Assembly: GCA_051295955.1 (NCBI GenBank)
Contig: JBPDWA010000001.1
Location: forward strand, 552,077 to 616,076
Source: Enterococcus faecalis_A
GTDB taxonomy: Bacteria; Bacillota; Bacilli; Lactobacillales; Enterococcaceae
DNA: 64,000 nt
Direction: 5' to 3'
The position numbers and the translations under genes are program-made. This document shows positions 8,299 through 17,121 of this stretch, piece after piece. Under the pieces are notes generated by a model that worked only from the letters and a program-made list of their open reading frames with translations, did not search any database and had not been told where the DNA came from. Each line of letters starts with the position of its first letter. The first letter of the stretch is position 1.

Positions 8299-9003
8299 TT
8301 ACGCAGTTCCTGTTGCAATTTTGCGACCAGCTTCCATGTAGGAAAGGTCGTTAATCGCTGCGATGGAAAAGCGACCTTGGTCATAGATCAATTTCGTTAC
8401 ACTGCCGTTTTCAAGCTGCATTTGCATAGGCAAGCTATCGTCAATAAGGGATAGCAAAAAGGAGATGGTTAACCCATGAGAAACAATCATCACTTTGCCG
8501 CCACCATTTTTTTGACGATGGTGTGCCATATCCTCAAAACCTGACCACACGCGCTCACGAATTACTTCATAAGGCTCCGCCCAATTAGCTGTATCCGCTT
8601 GGATAATCGCTGTTGCCAGCTCTTTATAAGTAATGCGAGTCGTCATCATTTCATCATAACTTTTAAACGCTAAAATCCGAGGAACCACTCCCCATAATTC
8701 ACCATCATATCCACCATCCAAAGAGCCGAAGCACCACTCACGAATTCGTTTATCCGTGAGGTAAGGAATTGAATGATAGTTGGAATGTTCTTGTAAAATA
8801 ATTCGAGCTGTTTGCATGGCTCTACCACTGTCGCTGGAATAGGCTTCTTTGAAAGCTTCTTTTTTTAAACCTAAACCCAAATAATAAATGTCTTGTTCAC
8901 CTTTTTTCGTTAAAGGACTGTCAGACCAACCTTGGGTTCGGCCGATAGTGTTGAACATTGTTTTGCCATGTCGAATAATATATAAAGTTGTTGGTTCAGT
9001 CAT
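8299..9003 (-). CDS. Histidine phosphatase (phosphoglycerate mutase-like)
   Basis: Branch 1 histidine phosphatase of 234 residues. The catalytic RHG is at residues 11-13 (His12 phospho-accepting), and the second histidine lies in IVSHGLTISFLL near residue 175. Residues after the RHG (TIGRTQGWSDSPLTKKG) resemble GpmB-type proteins, many of which are general phosphatases rather than glycolytic mutases; the substrate is not predictable. RBS AGGAGGA. It follows the metallo-hydrolase gene by about 50 bases and probably shares its transcript. Confidence 0.85.
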   Translation of the reverse strand: MTEPTTLYIIRHGKTMFNTIGRTQGWSDSPLTKKGEQDIYYLGLGLKKEAFKEAYSSDSGRAMQTARIILQEHSNYHSIPYLTDKRIREWCFGSLDGGYDGELWGVVPRILAFKSYDEMMTTRITYKELATAIIQADTANWAEPYEVIRERVWSGFEDMAHHRQKNGGGKVMIVSHGLTISFLLSLIDDSLPMQMQLENGSVTKLIYDQGRFSIAAINDLSYMEAGRKIATGTA

Positions 9004-9050
9004 CGCTAGTTCCTCCTACCGCTAAATTTGCTACGTTATAATCAAAGTGG

Positions 9051-9677
9051 TTAATTAAAAAATGGATTGGTTCTTTTTTCATGTTGAATGGTAGTTGCAT
9101 CGCCATGACCTGGATAGACAGGTAACTCTTCTGGCAAGGTGAATAGATAAGTAGTAATACTGTGAAGTAATTGCTGCTGATCGCCAGTGTATAAATCCGT
9201 TCGACCGATACTACCTTTAAATAATGCATCACCGACTACGACAAAATCATCGAAAACAAAACTAACACTACCGATCGAATGTCCCGGAGTCGGCAAAACG
9301 GAAAATTTCATTCCACCAATTTCATAATCGGTCATTTCAAATTCGAATTCAGCCGGCTGAACGATAATGTCCGGTATATCATCGTGCCGTCCTAACCCTG
9401 ATAAATTTAAGATTGGATCAGATAACCAAGCCTGTTCCAGTGGGCTGACATAAACGGGAATTGTGTAATGGTGCCGTAGTGCCTCAATTGCACCAATATG
9501 ATCATAATGGGTATGTGTTAATAAAATCGCTGCCGGCTTTTTCCCGGTTTGGTCAATTAGCTGAATCAATTTTTCAGCTTCTGCACCTGGGTCTACAATC
9601 AAAAGATGTTGTTCGTTGGTAATCAAATAACAGTTTTCTTGAATGATACCAGTTTTTACTTGTTGAATGTTTAGCAT
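9051..9677 (-). CDS. Metallo-beta-lactamase fold hydrolase (glyoxalase II-like)
   Basis: Cytosolic hydrolase of 208 residues with the metal motif THTHYDHIG (HxHxDH) near residue 57, the distal histidines in PTPGHSIGSVSF and VYPGHGDATT, and the bridging aspartate in VVVGDALFKG. Closest in look to glyoxalase II / YqgX-type proteins. I use the ATG at 9677 because AGGAGGC lies 6 bases upstream; a longer frame to 9704 would start before that RBS. Likely operon with the phosphatase downstream. Confidence 0.85.
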   Translation of the reverse strand: MLNIQQVKTGIIQENCYLITNEQHLLIVDPGAEAEKLIQLIDQTGKKPAAILLTHTHYDHIGAIEALRHHYTIPVYVSPLEQAWLSDPILNLSGLGRHDDIPDIIVQPAEFEFEMTDYEIGGMKFSVLPTPGHSIGSVSFVFDDFVVVGDALFKGSIGRTDLYTGDQQQLLHSITTYLFTLPEELPVYPGHGDATTIQHEKRTNPFFN

Positions 9678-9773
9678 AAAATGCCTCCTATAAATATCAT
9701 ACATGTACTTATCTAGTATACCGAAGAATTCACAGAATAGAAAGGCGAAGTCACTGAGCCATTTTTACAGATA

Positions 9774-9949
9774 CTAATCGAACTGATAGACATTCAAATT
9801 CTTTGCCATATTGGCTATACACCACGTGAATTAATGGGTTTTTGTCAAAATATGAGCTCTTAGTTACAGCTTATTCTCCTATCGGTCATGGTGCTATTAA
9901 GTCACGGGAAGTCATTTACGAGATTGCAGCCAAATCTAAAAAAGGTTAA
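9774..9949 (+). pseudogene. Aldo/keto reductase fragment, frameshifted
   Basis: One frame reads LIDIQILCHIGYTPRELMGFCQ, after which a one-base shift (about 9846-9856) leads into LLVTAYSPIGHGAIKS and IYEIAAKSKKG before TAA at 9947. Together this is the NQI..HIGYTPREL..FC..LLV.AYSPIGHG stretch of aldo/keto reductases. The nucleotide-binding start and the rest of the barrel are gone, so it is a relic. Confidence 0.7.
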
Positions 9950-10100
9950 CAACAATAATTAAGTCTTTTTAGGTTCTTTTGTAGTAAGCTTTGGCTGAAA
10001 GTGTTATTGTAAAAGCAAGAATAGAATGAACTTTTCAAAAGCGGAGGTGACCATAGTCTAGTTAGGTTTGTTTGCTATTTTGACTAAAAGGAGCGAGAGT

Positions 10101-10442
10101 ATGAAAAAGATCATTTGGATTCATTCAGTTAATGCTAATGGCAGTGTTCTGGCTAGTTATCCAGCCATCATTGGTGGTCGTCCTTCCAAACAAATGCAAA
10201 AAGAATTGACCGCTGCCCTCTTCCCAGAGTGGAAAATTACTTTTATTAGTTATGATGTCAAAGCAAAGATTTGCCCACAAGCAGATGTCCTTGTATATAA
10301 CCAAGTGGATGCCGCTTATCTAAATCACTACATCAAACAAAATGCCTTAGCTATTCCCTATCAAGCACTTCAAACAAAAGCGATGGAGGAGATAAAAGAT
10401 GCGATTGAACAATTTGCTAAAAAAAATCTCCAAAAAAAGTGA
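10101..10442 (+). CDS. Hypothetical protein, 113 residues
   Basis: Not recognised. The chosen ATG at 10101 has AAAGGAGCGAG upstream; the frame is open 33 bases further but without an RBS. The protein begins MKKIIWIHSVNANGSVLAS, has alternating hydrophobic strands and amphipathic helices suggesting a small alpha/beta fold, one cysteine (KAKICPQADV), and a lysine-rich tail. Size and strand order recall small PTS EIIB domains, but the usual N-terminal Cys loop is absent, so I do not assign that. It stands alone between a pseudogene and a gene-poor stretch. Confidence 0.55.
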   Translation: MKKIIWIHSVNANGSVLASYPAIIGGRPSKQMQKELTAALFPEWKITFISYDVKAKICPQADVLVYNQVDAAYLNHYIKQNALAIPYQALQTKAMEEIKDAIEQFAKKNLQKK

Positions 10443-10570
10443 TTGTTTAGAAAATTATGATCGCTAACTAATGGAAAAAATAGGTCGAAGGCGTTCACGT
10501 GCCGGAAACTGTCAATAGATTGAAGCCAGGACGACTTGACTAGCCGTCACAAGCATGTCTTGATTATTAC

Positions 10571-10605
10571 TATCACTCATCCAAAACAAAAATTGATGAG
10601 TGATA
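10571..10605. repeat. Perfect inverted repeat
   Basis: TATCACTCATC (10571-10581) and GATGAGTGATA (10595-10605) form an 11-base stem with a 13-base A-rich loop. No T run follows, so it is not a standard terminator. Confidence 0.55.
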
Positions 10606-10674
10606 CCAAAATACTAATAGAAAGGCTAAAAAACTAACTCCCCTTGATTTTTTTATTTGCAAAAACTGTAGTAT

Positions 10675-10731
10675 AAGGCTTGAGCAGTCTAATTCTTATT
10701 AAACCAAGAATCAGACTGCTCAAGCCTTTTT
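10675..10731. terminator. Strong terminator hairpin
   Basis: AAGGCTTGAGCAGTCT..ATTCTT pairs with AAGAAT..AGACTGCTCAAGCCTT (10706-10728), over 20 bases of stem, then T residues. Stands between the hypothetical gene and mntH. Confidence 0.8.
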
Positions 10732-10806
10732 GCTTATCTTTTAATTGAAACAGAATTGCTAGTTTAAAGCAGATTTACAGCAAAGTGTACAATGCAAGTT
10801 TTAGTC

Positions 10807-10835
10807 TTGCAAAATTGATCGCCTAGTAGTATATT
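10807..10835 (+). promoter_or_regulatory. mntH promoter
   Basis: TTGCAA (10807-10812), 17 bases, TATATT (10830-10835). The -10 lies inside the first MntR-type palindrome. Confidence 0.7.
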
Positions 10836-10874
10836 TTAGGGAGACCTAAAATATATTAAAGGTCAGCCTTTAAT
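10831..10874 (+). promoter_or_regulatory. Two adjacent MntR/DtxR-type operators
   Basis: Site 1 is ATATTTTAGG-GAGA-CCTAAAATAT (10831-10854), perfect 10-base arms. Site 2 is ATTAAAGG-TCAG-CCTTTAAT (10855-10874), perfect 8-base arms. A related half site TTTTTAGG follows at 10880-10887. The TTTAGG-N4-CCTAAA form matches known manganese-repressor (MntR/ScaR/EfaR) boxes. Centres are 22 bases apart, about two helix turns. Overlap with the -10 and start region implies repression by Mn-bound MntR. Confidence 0.8.
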
Positions 10875-10920
10875 GTGAATTTTTAGGTTAGATTATTGTA
10901 GAATGAAAGAAGGAATTGTA

Positions 10921-12504
10921 TTGAAATTTTCACAAATACAAGATAAAAAACATAAACATCACTTGATTGAATATGCCAATGGACCTTCGTTGGAAGAAAT
11001 TAACGGAACCATTGACGTACCAAAAGGGATGAGTTTTTGGAAAACGTTATTTGCTTATTCAGGGCCGGGAGCCTTGGTAGCAGTTGGTTATATGGATCCG
11101 GGAAATTGGTCGACCTCCATTACAGGCGGACAAAATTTCCAATATTTATTAATGTCAATCATTTTAATCTCTAGTTTAATTGCTATGTTACTTCAATATA
11201 TGGCTGCAAAGTTAGGAATTGTTTCTCGAATGGATTTGGCTCAGGCGATTCGGGCACGAACCAGTAAGACGTTAGGAATTGTTTTATGGATTTTAACAGA
11301 ATTAGCAATTATGGCTACAGATATTGCAGAAGTAATTGGCGGCGCAATTGCGCTTTATTTATTATTTCATATTCCTTTAGGTATCGCTGTATTTATTACC
11401 GTTTTTGATGTTTTGTTGCTATTATTATTAACGAAAATTGGTTTTCGAAAAATCGAGGCGATTGTTGTTGCCTTGATTGTGGTTATTTTTGTGATTTTTG
11501 CTTATCAAGTTGCCTTGTCAAATCCGGCTTGGACAAAGGTGCTCAAAGGACTTGTTCCTAGCGCTGCTGCTTTTTCGACTTCACATGCGGTGAACGGGCA
11601 AACACCATTAACAGGGGCGCTTGGAATCATTGGTGCAACTGTCATGCCTCATAATCTCTATTTGCATTCTTCCGTTGTTCAAAGTCGAAAAATCAACCAT
11701 AAAGATCAAGGGGATGTGCATAGAGCTTTACGTTTTTCTACTTGGGATTCCAACATTCAGCTAACGATGGCATTTTTTGTTAATTCACTACTTTTAATCA
11801 TGGGCGTTGCGGTCTTTAAGTCCGGTAGTGTAGCCGATCCTTCATTTTTTGGATTGTTTGATGCGTTATCAACTCCTGCTGTAATGAGTAACTCGATCTT
11901 GGCTCATGTGGCAAGTTCTGGTATTTTATCTATCCTATTTGCAGTAGCATTACTCGCTTCTGGTCAAAATTCTACGATTACAGGTACTTTAACAGGACAA
12001 ATTATTATGGAAGGTTTTGTTCACATGCGAGTGCCGATCTGGTTACGCCGGATGGTAACACGTTTGATATCAGTCATTCCTGTTTTAATCTGTGTTTTAT
12101 TAACTAGTGGCAAGAGCACCGTAGAAGAGCATATTGCTATTAACAACTTAATGAACAATTCGCAAGTTTTTCTGGCGTTTGCATTACCGTTTTCAATGTT
12201 GCCGTTATTAATGTTTACTGACAGTCGTGTGGAAATGGGCGATCAGTTTAAAAATTCTTGGATTATAAAAGCATTAGGCTGGCTGTCTGTCATCGGGTTA
12301 ATTTATCTCAATATGAAAGGATTACCAAACCAAATTGAAGGCTTTTTTGGTGACAATCCTACTTCAGGCCAAATTGCTTTAGCAGACAATATTGCTTATG
12401 TAATCATCATACTCGTTTTGTTGCTTTTAGCTTGGACAATTGTTGAATTATATAAAGGGGATAAAAGATATGCCCAACAATTAGCGGAAAATAATCAGCT
12501 CTAA
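10921..12504 (+). CDS. mntH: Nramp-family divalent metal transporter MntH
   Basis: Proton-coupled manganese (and iron) importer with about eleven membrane segments. The two metal-binding motifs are present: DPGN in GYMDPGNW (TM1) and MPHN in ATVMPHNLYLHS (TM6). I choose the TTG at 10921, with AAGAAGGA 7 bases upstream, giving 527 residues; the in-frame ATG at 10903 has no RBS but cannot be excluded. Regulation by a manganese repressor is indicated by the two operators. A universal stress gene follows in the same transcript after 13 bases. Confidence 0.93.
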   Translation: MKFSQIQDKKHKHHLIEYANGPSLEEINGTIDVPKGMSFWKTLFAYSGPGALVAVGYMDPGNWSTSITGGQNFQYLLMSIILISSLIAMLLQYMAAKLGIVSRMDLAQAIRARTSKTLGIVLWILTELAIMATDIAEVIGGAIALYLLFHIPLGIAVFITVFDVLLLLLLTKIGFRKIEAIVVALIVVIFVIFAYQVALSNPAWTKVLKGLVPSAAAFSTSHAVNGQTPLTGALGIIGATVMPHNLYLHSSVVQSRKINHKDQGDVHRALRFSTWDSNIQLTMAFFVNSLLLIMGVAVFKSGSVADPSFFGLFDALSTPAVMSNSILAHVASSGILSILFAVALLASGQNSTITGTLTGQIIMEGFVHMRVPIWLRRMVTRLISVIPVLICVLLTSGKSTVEEHIAINNLMNNSQVFLAFALPFSMLPLLMFTDSRVEMGDQFKNSWIIKALGWLSVIGLIYLNMKGLPNQIEGFFGDNPTSGQIALADNIAYVIIILVLLLLAWTIVELYKGDKRYAQQLAENNQL

Positions 12505-12517
12505 AGGAGGAGGCAAC

Positions 12518-12943
12518 ATGAAATTTAGCAAGATTATGGTAGGAGTTGAGGACTCACCGGATGCTTTAAAGGCATTTGACTATGCGATTCAAAAGGCCAA
12601 AGAAGAGGCAGCAGAACTAATTATCGTTTCGATTTTAGAAGACAAAGACATCAATGTCTATCAGTCCTTGGATAAAAATTATTGGCAAACCAAACTCGCT
12701 CAATTAGAACAACGTTGCGAAGAATACAAACAAGAGGCCGTGAGCGCAGGTATCAATAAAGTCAGTGGAATTGTCAGTGAAGGCAATCCGGGTGAATTAA
12801 TCGTCAATAAATTAATTCCTGCAAATCAACCGGACTTACTAATCATTGGCTCAAAATCCACAAGTAAATTAAAAAGCTTTTTCGGTAGTCAGGCAGCATA
12901 CATGGCACGTTACGCAACGATCTCTGTTATGATTATTCGTTAA
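12518..12943 (+). CDS. Universal stress protein (UspA family)
   Basis: Cytosolic alpha/beta protein of 141 residues beginning with the family motif KIMVGVEDSPDALKAFDYA. The C-terminal nucleotide-binding stretch (LIIGSKSTSKLKSFFGSQA) lacks the second glycine of the usual G-2x-G-9x-G(S/T) signature, so ATP binding may be reduced. Strong AAAGGAGGAGG RBS. Co-transcribed with mntH, hence probably raised under manganese shortage; its role there is unknown. Confidence 0.88.
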   Translation: MKFSKIMVGVEDSPDALKAFDYAIQKAKEEAAELIIVSILEDKDINVYQSLDKNYWQTKLAQLEQRCEEYKQEAVSAGINKVSGIVSEGNPGELIVNKLIPANQPDLLIIGSKSTSKLKSFFGSQAAYMARYATISVMIIR

Positions 12944-13349
12944 TAAAAAGGCTCTATTAAATTCATCTTTACATTGGCTTTTCGAGTATAATAAGAAGAA
13001 AATAGCTAATATGTTAACTTTTGGTTGGTGAAAATAAAGGTGTAATTTTAATGATTGCGTTAGCAATAAAGGAAGGAGTTAGTCAGTTTGGCTGGTAGGA
13101 GTCAATCAGGCCCAAAGAACTCAGCTTTTTCAGATCGACAAAGAATTTCTTGAGCTAAAAAGTAGCTAGTGGCTCTATCTAGTGATCAAGCTGAAGGGAA
13201 GATATCTCTGGAACGTTTATTTTTAAATTGAGCATAAATATTAAAATAAAAAGGCACGCTGTAGATAACAGATCATTCAATAATCTTAAAGAAGTACTTA
13301 TTGGACTTTACTGTTTTAGAATTATTAGTAAAAAGATTTATATAGTAAT

Positions 13350-13390
13350 AAAACACTAACAATTAGAACGTTTGTTGGTGTTTTATTTTA
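13350..13390 (+). terminator. Terminator-like hairpin
   Basis: AAAACACTAACAA (13350-13362) pairs with TTGTTGGTGTTTT (13372-13384, one G-U), followed by a T-rich run. No intact gene precedes it. Confidence 0.6.
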
Positions 13391-13854
13391 TTTATGAAAA
13401 ACTTAAGAGCTATGGGTTGGTACTCCGGAATTAACAGGAGCAAAACAACTCAGCTGTCAGTGTACAATCAGAAATTTAATACTCCTTCTAAGAAATCTGT
13501 CTTTAATTATTATGGAGCTCGATCGGACGTATAATGGCAAGCCTATTTTAGCTTGATACGTTTTATTTTTGGGGAAGCAGCTTAACAAGTTTCTTTTTAT
13601 TGTTAAAGCTTACTTATACCATATTGTAAAAAAGAGGCAGACTACTACGATGTTTTTGAAAGAAACATTTAATAAAGACAGTATAATAAAAGTTGCTCAA
13701 TTTAGTGTAAAAATTTACGTCAGCCTGGCGATAAGAGCCAGTAACGAAAAAAACAATGATTATTCATATAGTATATTAAACTGATGCACGGAGACAAAAA
13801 TAAATTGAAAGCCTGCTGATTGCTTTAATTGGTAATAAGCTGAAATAACAAAAA

Positions 13855-13896
13855 AATGACCACCCGTTTACCTTGGTAAGTGAGTGATCATTTCTA
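13855..13896. terminator. Terminator-like hairpin
   Basis: A 19-base inverted repeat, AAATGACCACCCGTTTACC (13855-13873) with 13875-13893, four mismatched or wobble positions, A-rich before and T-rich after. Probably a relic of a lost gene. Confidence 0.5.
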
Positions 13897-14208
13897 ATAA
13901 TTGCCCGATAAACGCCGTAAAAGAAGGTTTAACAATTAAAAATCATAGGACAAGAAAGAAGATTAATTGAAAGCCTGAACGTTGCTAGGTATTGAAACTC
14001 TTTTATCATTATTTATTATTTTGATATGTGACTATTTTCTCTAATTATCTGCTAAAATTAAATTACTTGCTTCTATTACAGGGCTGTTATCAGTGATGGT
14101 AGCAGGTTTCGAAGCAGTTACAGACAAATCAACATCAATCATCCTATTGTAAATTTGAAGAAACTTCTCTTGAGCTTAGGCTGTGCAAGCAGCTTATCCT
14201 TTTAGATT

Positions 14209-15480
14209 TTAACGAATTATTGTTATTTTTTCCATATATGGTTGTAAGACTTCCGGAATGGTTATGGAGCCGTCAGCATTTTGATAATTTTCTAAGATTG
14301 CTGCAACCGTCCGTCCTACGGCTAAACCAGAACCGTTTAAAGTGTGTACAAAGTGGATGTTATTATTTTTATCTCGATATCGGATCCTCCCGCGACGTGC
14401 TTGGAAATCTTCACAGTTCGAACATGAACTGATTTCTCGGTAGGTATTTTGTGCAGGAAACCAAACTTCTAAATCATAGGTCTTAGCTGCTGAAAAGCCC
14501 ATATCTCCTGTAGAGAGCGTAATCACCCGATAAGGTAATTTTAGTTTTTCTAAAATATCTCCGGCATTATTTGTCATTTTTTCCAACTCTTCATAAGAAT
14601 GGTCACTATCGCTGAATTTTACCATCTCTACTTTATGGAATTGATGCAGGCGAATCAAGCCGCGTGTATCGCGACCGGCACTACCAGCTTCTGAGCGGAA
14701 TGATGGACTTAACGCTGTAAAGTAAATAGGCAGATCGTAACCGTTTAAAATTTCATCGCTATAATAATTTGTTAAAGGAACTTCGGCAGTCGGAATCAAT
14801 GTTAAATCACTATCGGCAACTTGAAATACATCTTCTTTAAATTTAGGAAACTGACCTGTTCCAAACATTGACTTGCTATTAACCAAGTATGGAGGAATGA
14901 TTTCAGTATAGCCATGCTCATATACATGTTGATCCAGCATAAAATTATATACGGCACGTTCTAAGCGTGCTCCTAGCTTTTTGTAATAAAGGAAACGACT
15001 GCCGGATACTTTTGCACCTCGTTCAAAATCCAATATATCCAATTGTTCACCGAGTTCCCAATGGGGTTTTGGTTCAAACGAAAATTTTCTAGGTACACTC
15101 CAGCGACGTACTTCAACGTTAGTCGCCTCGTCTTCACCAATAGGCACACTCTCATGTGGTAAGTTAGGGAGTCGTTCAGCAATTTCCAAATATTGTCTTT
15201 GTAAATGAGCAATTTCTTGGTCTAAAATCTTAATTTGTGTTGCAACTTCCTGCATTTTCAGCAATTGTGAGGAAGTATCTTTTTGGTTGCGTTTTAAATA
15301 AGCAACTTCTTCTGAAACTTGATTGCGATACTTTTTTATTTTTTCTACCTTTATGAGTAACGCTCTACGTTGCTTATCTAACGCTAATAATTGATCGACA
15401 ACTTCTCCATTCACACCTCTAGTTATCAATTTAGCTTTTACATCTGCTACATTTTGACGAATTTTTTTAATATCCAACAT
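14209..15480 (-). CDS. serS: Seryl-tRNA synthetase, linked to serine deaminase genes
   Basis: Class II synthetase of 423 residues that charges tRNA-Ser. The N-terminal coiled-coil tRNA-binding arm (about 30-105) is followed by the catalytic core: motif 2 in FRSEAGSAGRDTRGLIRLHQ and motif 3 in LNGSGLAVGRTVAAILENYQ. Start is ATG 15480 with GAGGAAAAT upstream; a longer frame runs back into sdaAA. It is the last gene of the serine-catabolism operon. From memory, E. faecalis carries two serS genes, one in this context, so a second copy elsewhere is likely. Confidence 0.9.
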   Translation of the reverse strand: MLDIKKIRQNVADVKAKLITRGVNGEVVDQLLALDKQRRALLIKVEKIKKYRNQVSEEVAYLKRNQKDTSSQLLKMQEVATQIKILDQEIAHLQRQYLEIAERLPNLPHESVPIGEDEATNVEVRRWSVPRKFSFEPKPHWELGEQLDILDFERGAKVSGSRFLYYKKLGARLERAVYNFMLDQHVYEHGYTEIIPPYLVNSKSMFGTGQFPKFKEDVFQVADSDLTLIPTAEVPLTNYYSDEILNGYDLPIYFTALSPSFRSEAGSAGRDTRGLIRLHQFHKVEMVKFSDSDHSYEELEKMTNNAGDILEKLKLPYRVITLSTGDMGFSAAKTYDLEVWFPAQNTYREISSCSNCEDFQARRGRIRYRDKNNNIHFVHTLNGSGLAVGRTVAAILENYQNADGSITIPEVLQPYMEKITIIR

Positions 15481-15505
15481 AATATTTTCCTCTTCACGTT
15501 TAATT

Positions 15506-16399
15506 TTAAACAAGGGTGAACTTTATTTTTTCAAAAATTTCATTTTTCATACGTTGCCCAGTCTCAGTTCCAGCTAGACCACCTAGTCCGGTTTCTCTTA
15601 ATTTTCGAGGCAATTGTCGACCGATTTTATCCATCGCATCTATTACCTCATCTGCAGGAATTTTATTCACAATTCCTGCCAGAGCCATATCTGCAGCAAT
15701 TAGAGCATTTCCTGCACCAATCGCATTCCGTTTTATACAAGGAATTTCGACTAATCCGGCTACCGGATCACACACTAAGCCTAATAAATTACCTAAGGCA
15801 ATTGCAAATGCTTCACCAGATTGTCTGGGCGTACCGCCGGCAACTTCCACAGCTGCTGCTGCAGCCATCGCAGAGGCGCTGCCTACTTCAGCTTGACAAC
15901 CTCCAACAGCACCAGCAATCATTGCATTATTCGCGGTTACCATACCAAATAAGGAACTTGTAAATAAAAAACGAATTTCCTGGTTTCTCGTTAAATTCAA
16001 AGTTTTTTTAAGGGCTGTTAAAACACCTGGTAAGGTGCCGCTAGCACCAGCTGTAGGCGTTGCACAAACAACACCCATTGCAGCATTAACTTCATTAGTG
16101 CCTAAAGCTGCTTGCACAGCAGACATCATTAAATCACTGGATAGTGTTTTTCCCTTTTGACGATATTTTTTTAAACGAGCGGCATCGCCACCTGTTAAAC
16201 CTGTCGGTGAAAAAACTCCATCACCTTCTTGTGAACGCTTCACAGCATTTTCCATGACCACCAGATTTTTTTCCATTTTGTTCCAAATTTCTGTATAACT
16301 CCTTTGACTGCGTTCCATTTCTTGTTCAATCATCAAATCGGAAATTTTTTTTCCTGTTATTTCAGCTTTATTGATAAATTCTTCAATTGAAAGGTACAT
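15506..16399 (-). CDS. sdaAA: L-serine dehydratase, iron-sulfur alpha subunit
   Basis: With SdaAB forms the [4Fe-4S] enzyme that deaminates L-serine to pyruvate and ammonia. 297 residues, the usual alpha-subunit length. Candidate cluster cysteines are in VVCATPTAGASGT, VGGCQAEVGSASA and the C-terminal VCDPVAGLVEIPCIKR. RBS TAGGAG. Starts 14 bases after sdaAB ends and precedes serS. Regulated with the operon, probably by the divergent YheO-type gene. Confidence 0.92.
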   Translation of the reverse strand: MYLSIEEFINKAEITGKKISDLMIEQEMERSQRSYTEIWNKMEKNLVVMENAVKRSQEGDGVFSPTGLTGGDAARLKKYRQKGKTLSSDLMMSAVQAALGTNEVNAAMGVVCATPTAGASGTLPGVLTALKKTLNLTRNQEIRFLFTSSLFGMVTANNAMIAGAVGGCQAEVGSASAMAAAAAVEVAGGTPRQSGEAFAIALGNLLGLVCDPVAGLVEIPCIKRNAIGAGNALIAADMALAGIVNKIPADEVIDAMDKIGRQLPRKLRETGLGGLAGTETGQRMKNEIFEKIKFTLV

Positions 16400-16413
16400 C
16401 TGTCAAACTCCTA

Positions 16414-17121
16414 TCATAATAAGATTATTTTCGATGTGTCATCTAGTGACAACAATTGTTTTTTCACCGAGGCAATAGGTGATGAGTCTAAATCAAAGAT
16501 AAATAAGATTTGTTTTCCATGCACGTAGCGAGACACTGCATTCACTTTAATTTTGTTTTTTTGTAACGTGTCTTTAAAGGCTTGCATTGCTTGTTCTTCG
16601 TTGTTTATAACTAGTAAAACCGGTAAGGGGCCGTGAAGCTTCACCTTAAAACCATCTAACTCAATATATTTAACTTCAATAGTACCGCCACCAACAGAAA
16701 TTCCTGTCAAATGGATTTCGTGGGACGCATCACTTAAGGTTACGCAGGCAGTATTAGCATGGCCAACGGGACTTTCTTCACTCATTTCTAAAAATTGAAT
16801 CTCGATTCCTTGTTTTTTTCCTATTTCAATGGATTGGGTAACTTTATCATCATCAGCAGCCAAGCCGAGAATACCGCCAATAATAGCAAAATCAGTACCG
16901 TGCCCTTTATGAGTATCCGCGAAAGATTCATAATATTTAATCATAATCTGGTTAGGTGTGCCGCCAAACAACTTTCTAGCAGCTAAACCAATCCCTAAGG
17001 CGCCAGCTGTATGAGAGCTGGAAGGTCCGATCATAATTGGACCAATGATGTCAAAGCAACTTTTGTAATTTAAACTCTTATTTAAATTTTTTGGTTTTTC
17101 AGCGGGTTTAGTTACGTTCAT
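16414..17121 (-). CDS. sdaAB: L-serine dehydratase, beta subunit
   Basis: Partner of SdaAA, 235 residues. The family signature FDIIGPIMIGPSSSHTAGA is near residue 25; the C-terminal part (about 150-230) looks like an ACT domain that would sense serine. About 20 N-terminal residues (MNVTKPAEKPKNLNKSLN) precede the usual start, but the AGGGAGGAG RBS supports the annotated ATG. It overlaps the end of the PfoR-like gene by 14 bases, so the two are translationally linked. Confidence 0.92.
   Translation of the reverse strand: MNVTKPAEKPKNLNKSLNYKSCFDIIGPIMIGPSSSHTAGALGIGLAARKLFGGTPNQIMIKYYESFADTHKGHGTDFAIIGGILGLAADDDKVTQSIEIGKKQGIEIQFLEMSEESPVGHANTACVTLSDASHEIHLTGISVGGGTIEVKYIELDGFKVKLHGPLPVLLVINNEEQAMQAFKDTLQKNKIKVNAVSRYVHGKQILFIFDLDSSPIASVKKQLLSLDDTSKIILL

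Larger units (their letters stand above)
10443..10806. other. Gene-free stretch with two hairpins
   Basis: No convincing gene. Contains an 11-base perfect hairpin (10571-10605) and a strong terminator (10675-10730). The reading frame around 10485-10550 (GVHVPETVNRLKPGRLD then stop) may be a gene relic but matches nothing I know. Confidence 0.5.
12944..14208. other. Gene-poor stretch of decayed sequence
   Basis: About 1.26 kb without a supportable gene. It holds two hairpins (13350-13390 and 13855-13896), short open frames with no clear family (46 codons from 13394, beginning MKNLRAMGWYSGINRS; a hydrophobic stretch LLSVMVAGFEAVTDKS near 14083), and the 13-base word aattgaaagcctg at about 13803 and again near 13966. 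Frames are broken throughout, consistent with old deletions. Confidence 0.5.

Noticed and set aside
10831..10887. Considered whether the palindromes before mntH are transcription terminators
   Set aside because: No T run follows, arms have 4-base centres as in MntR boxes, and the first overlaps the -10.
13569..13784. A 71-codon frame (MGKQLNKFLFIVKAYLYHIV...) in the gene-poor stretch
   Set aside because: No ribosome binding site, TTG-type start, low-complexity AT-rich composition and no family resemblance; most likely chance.
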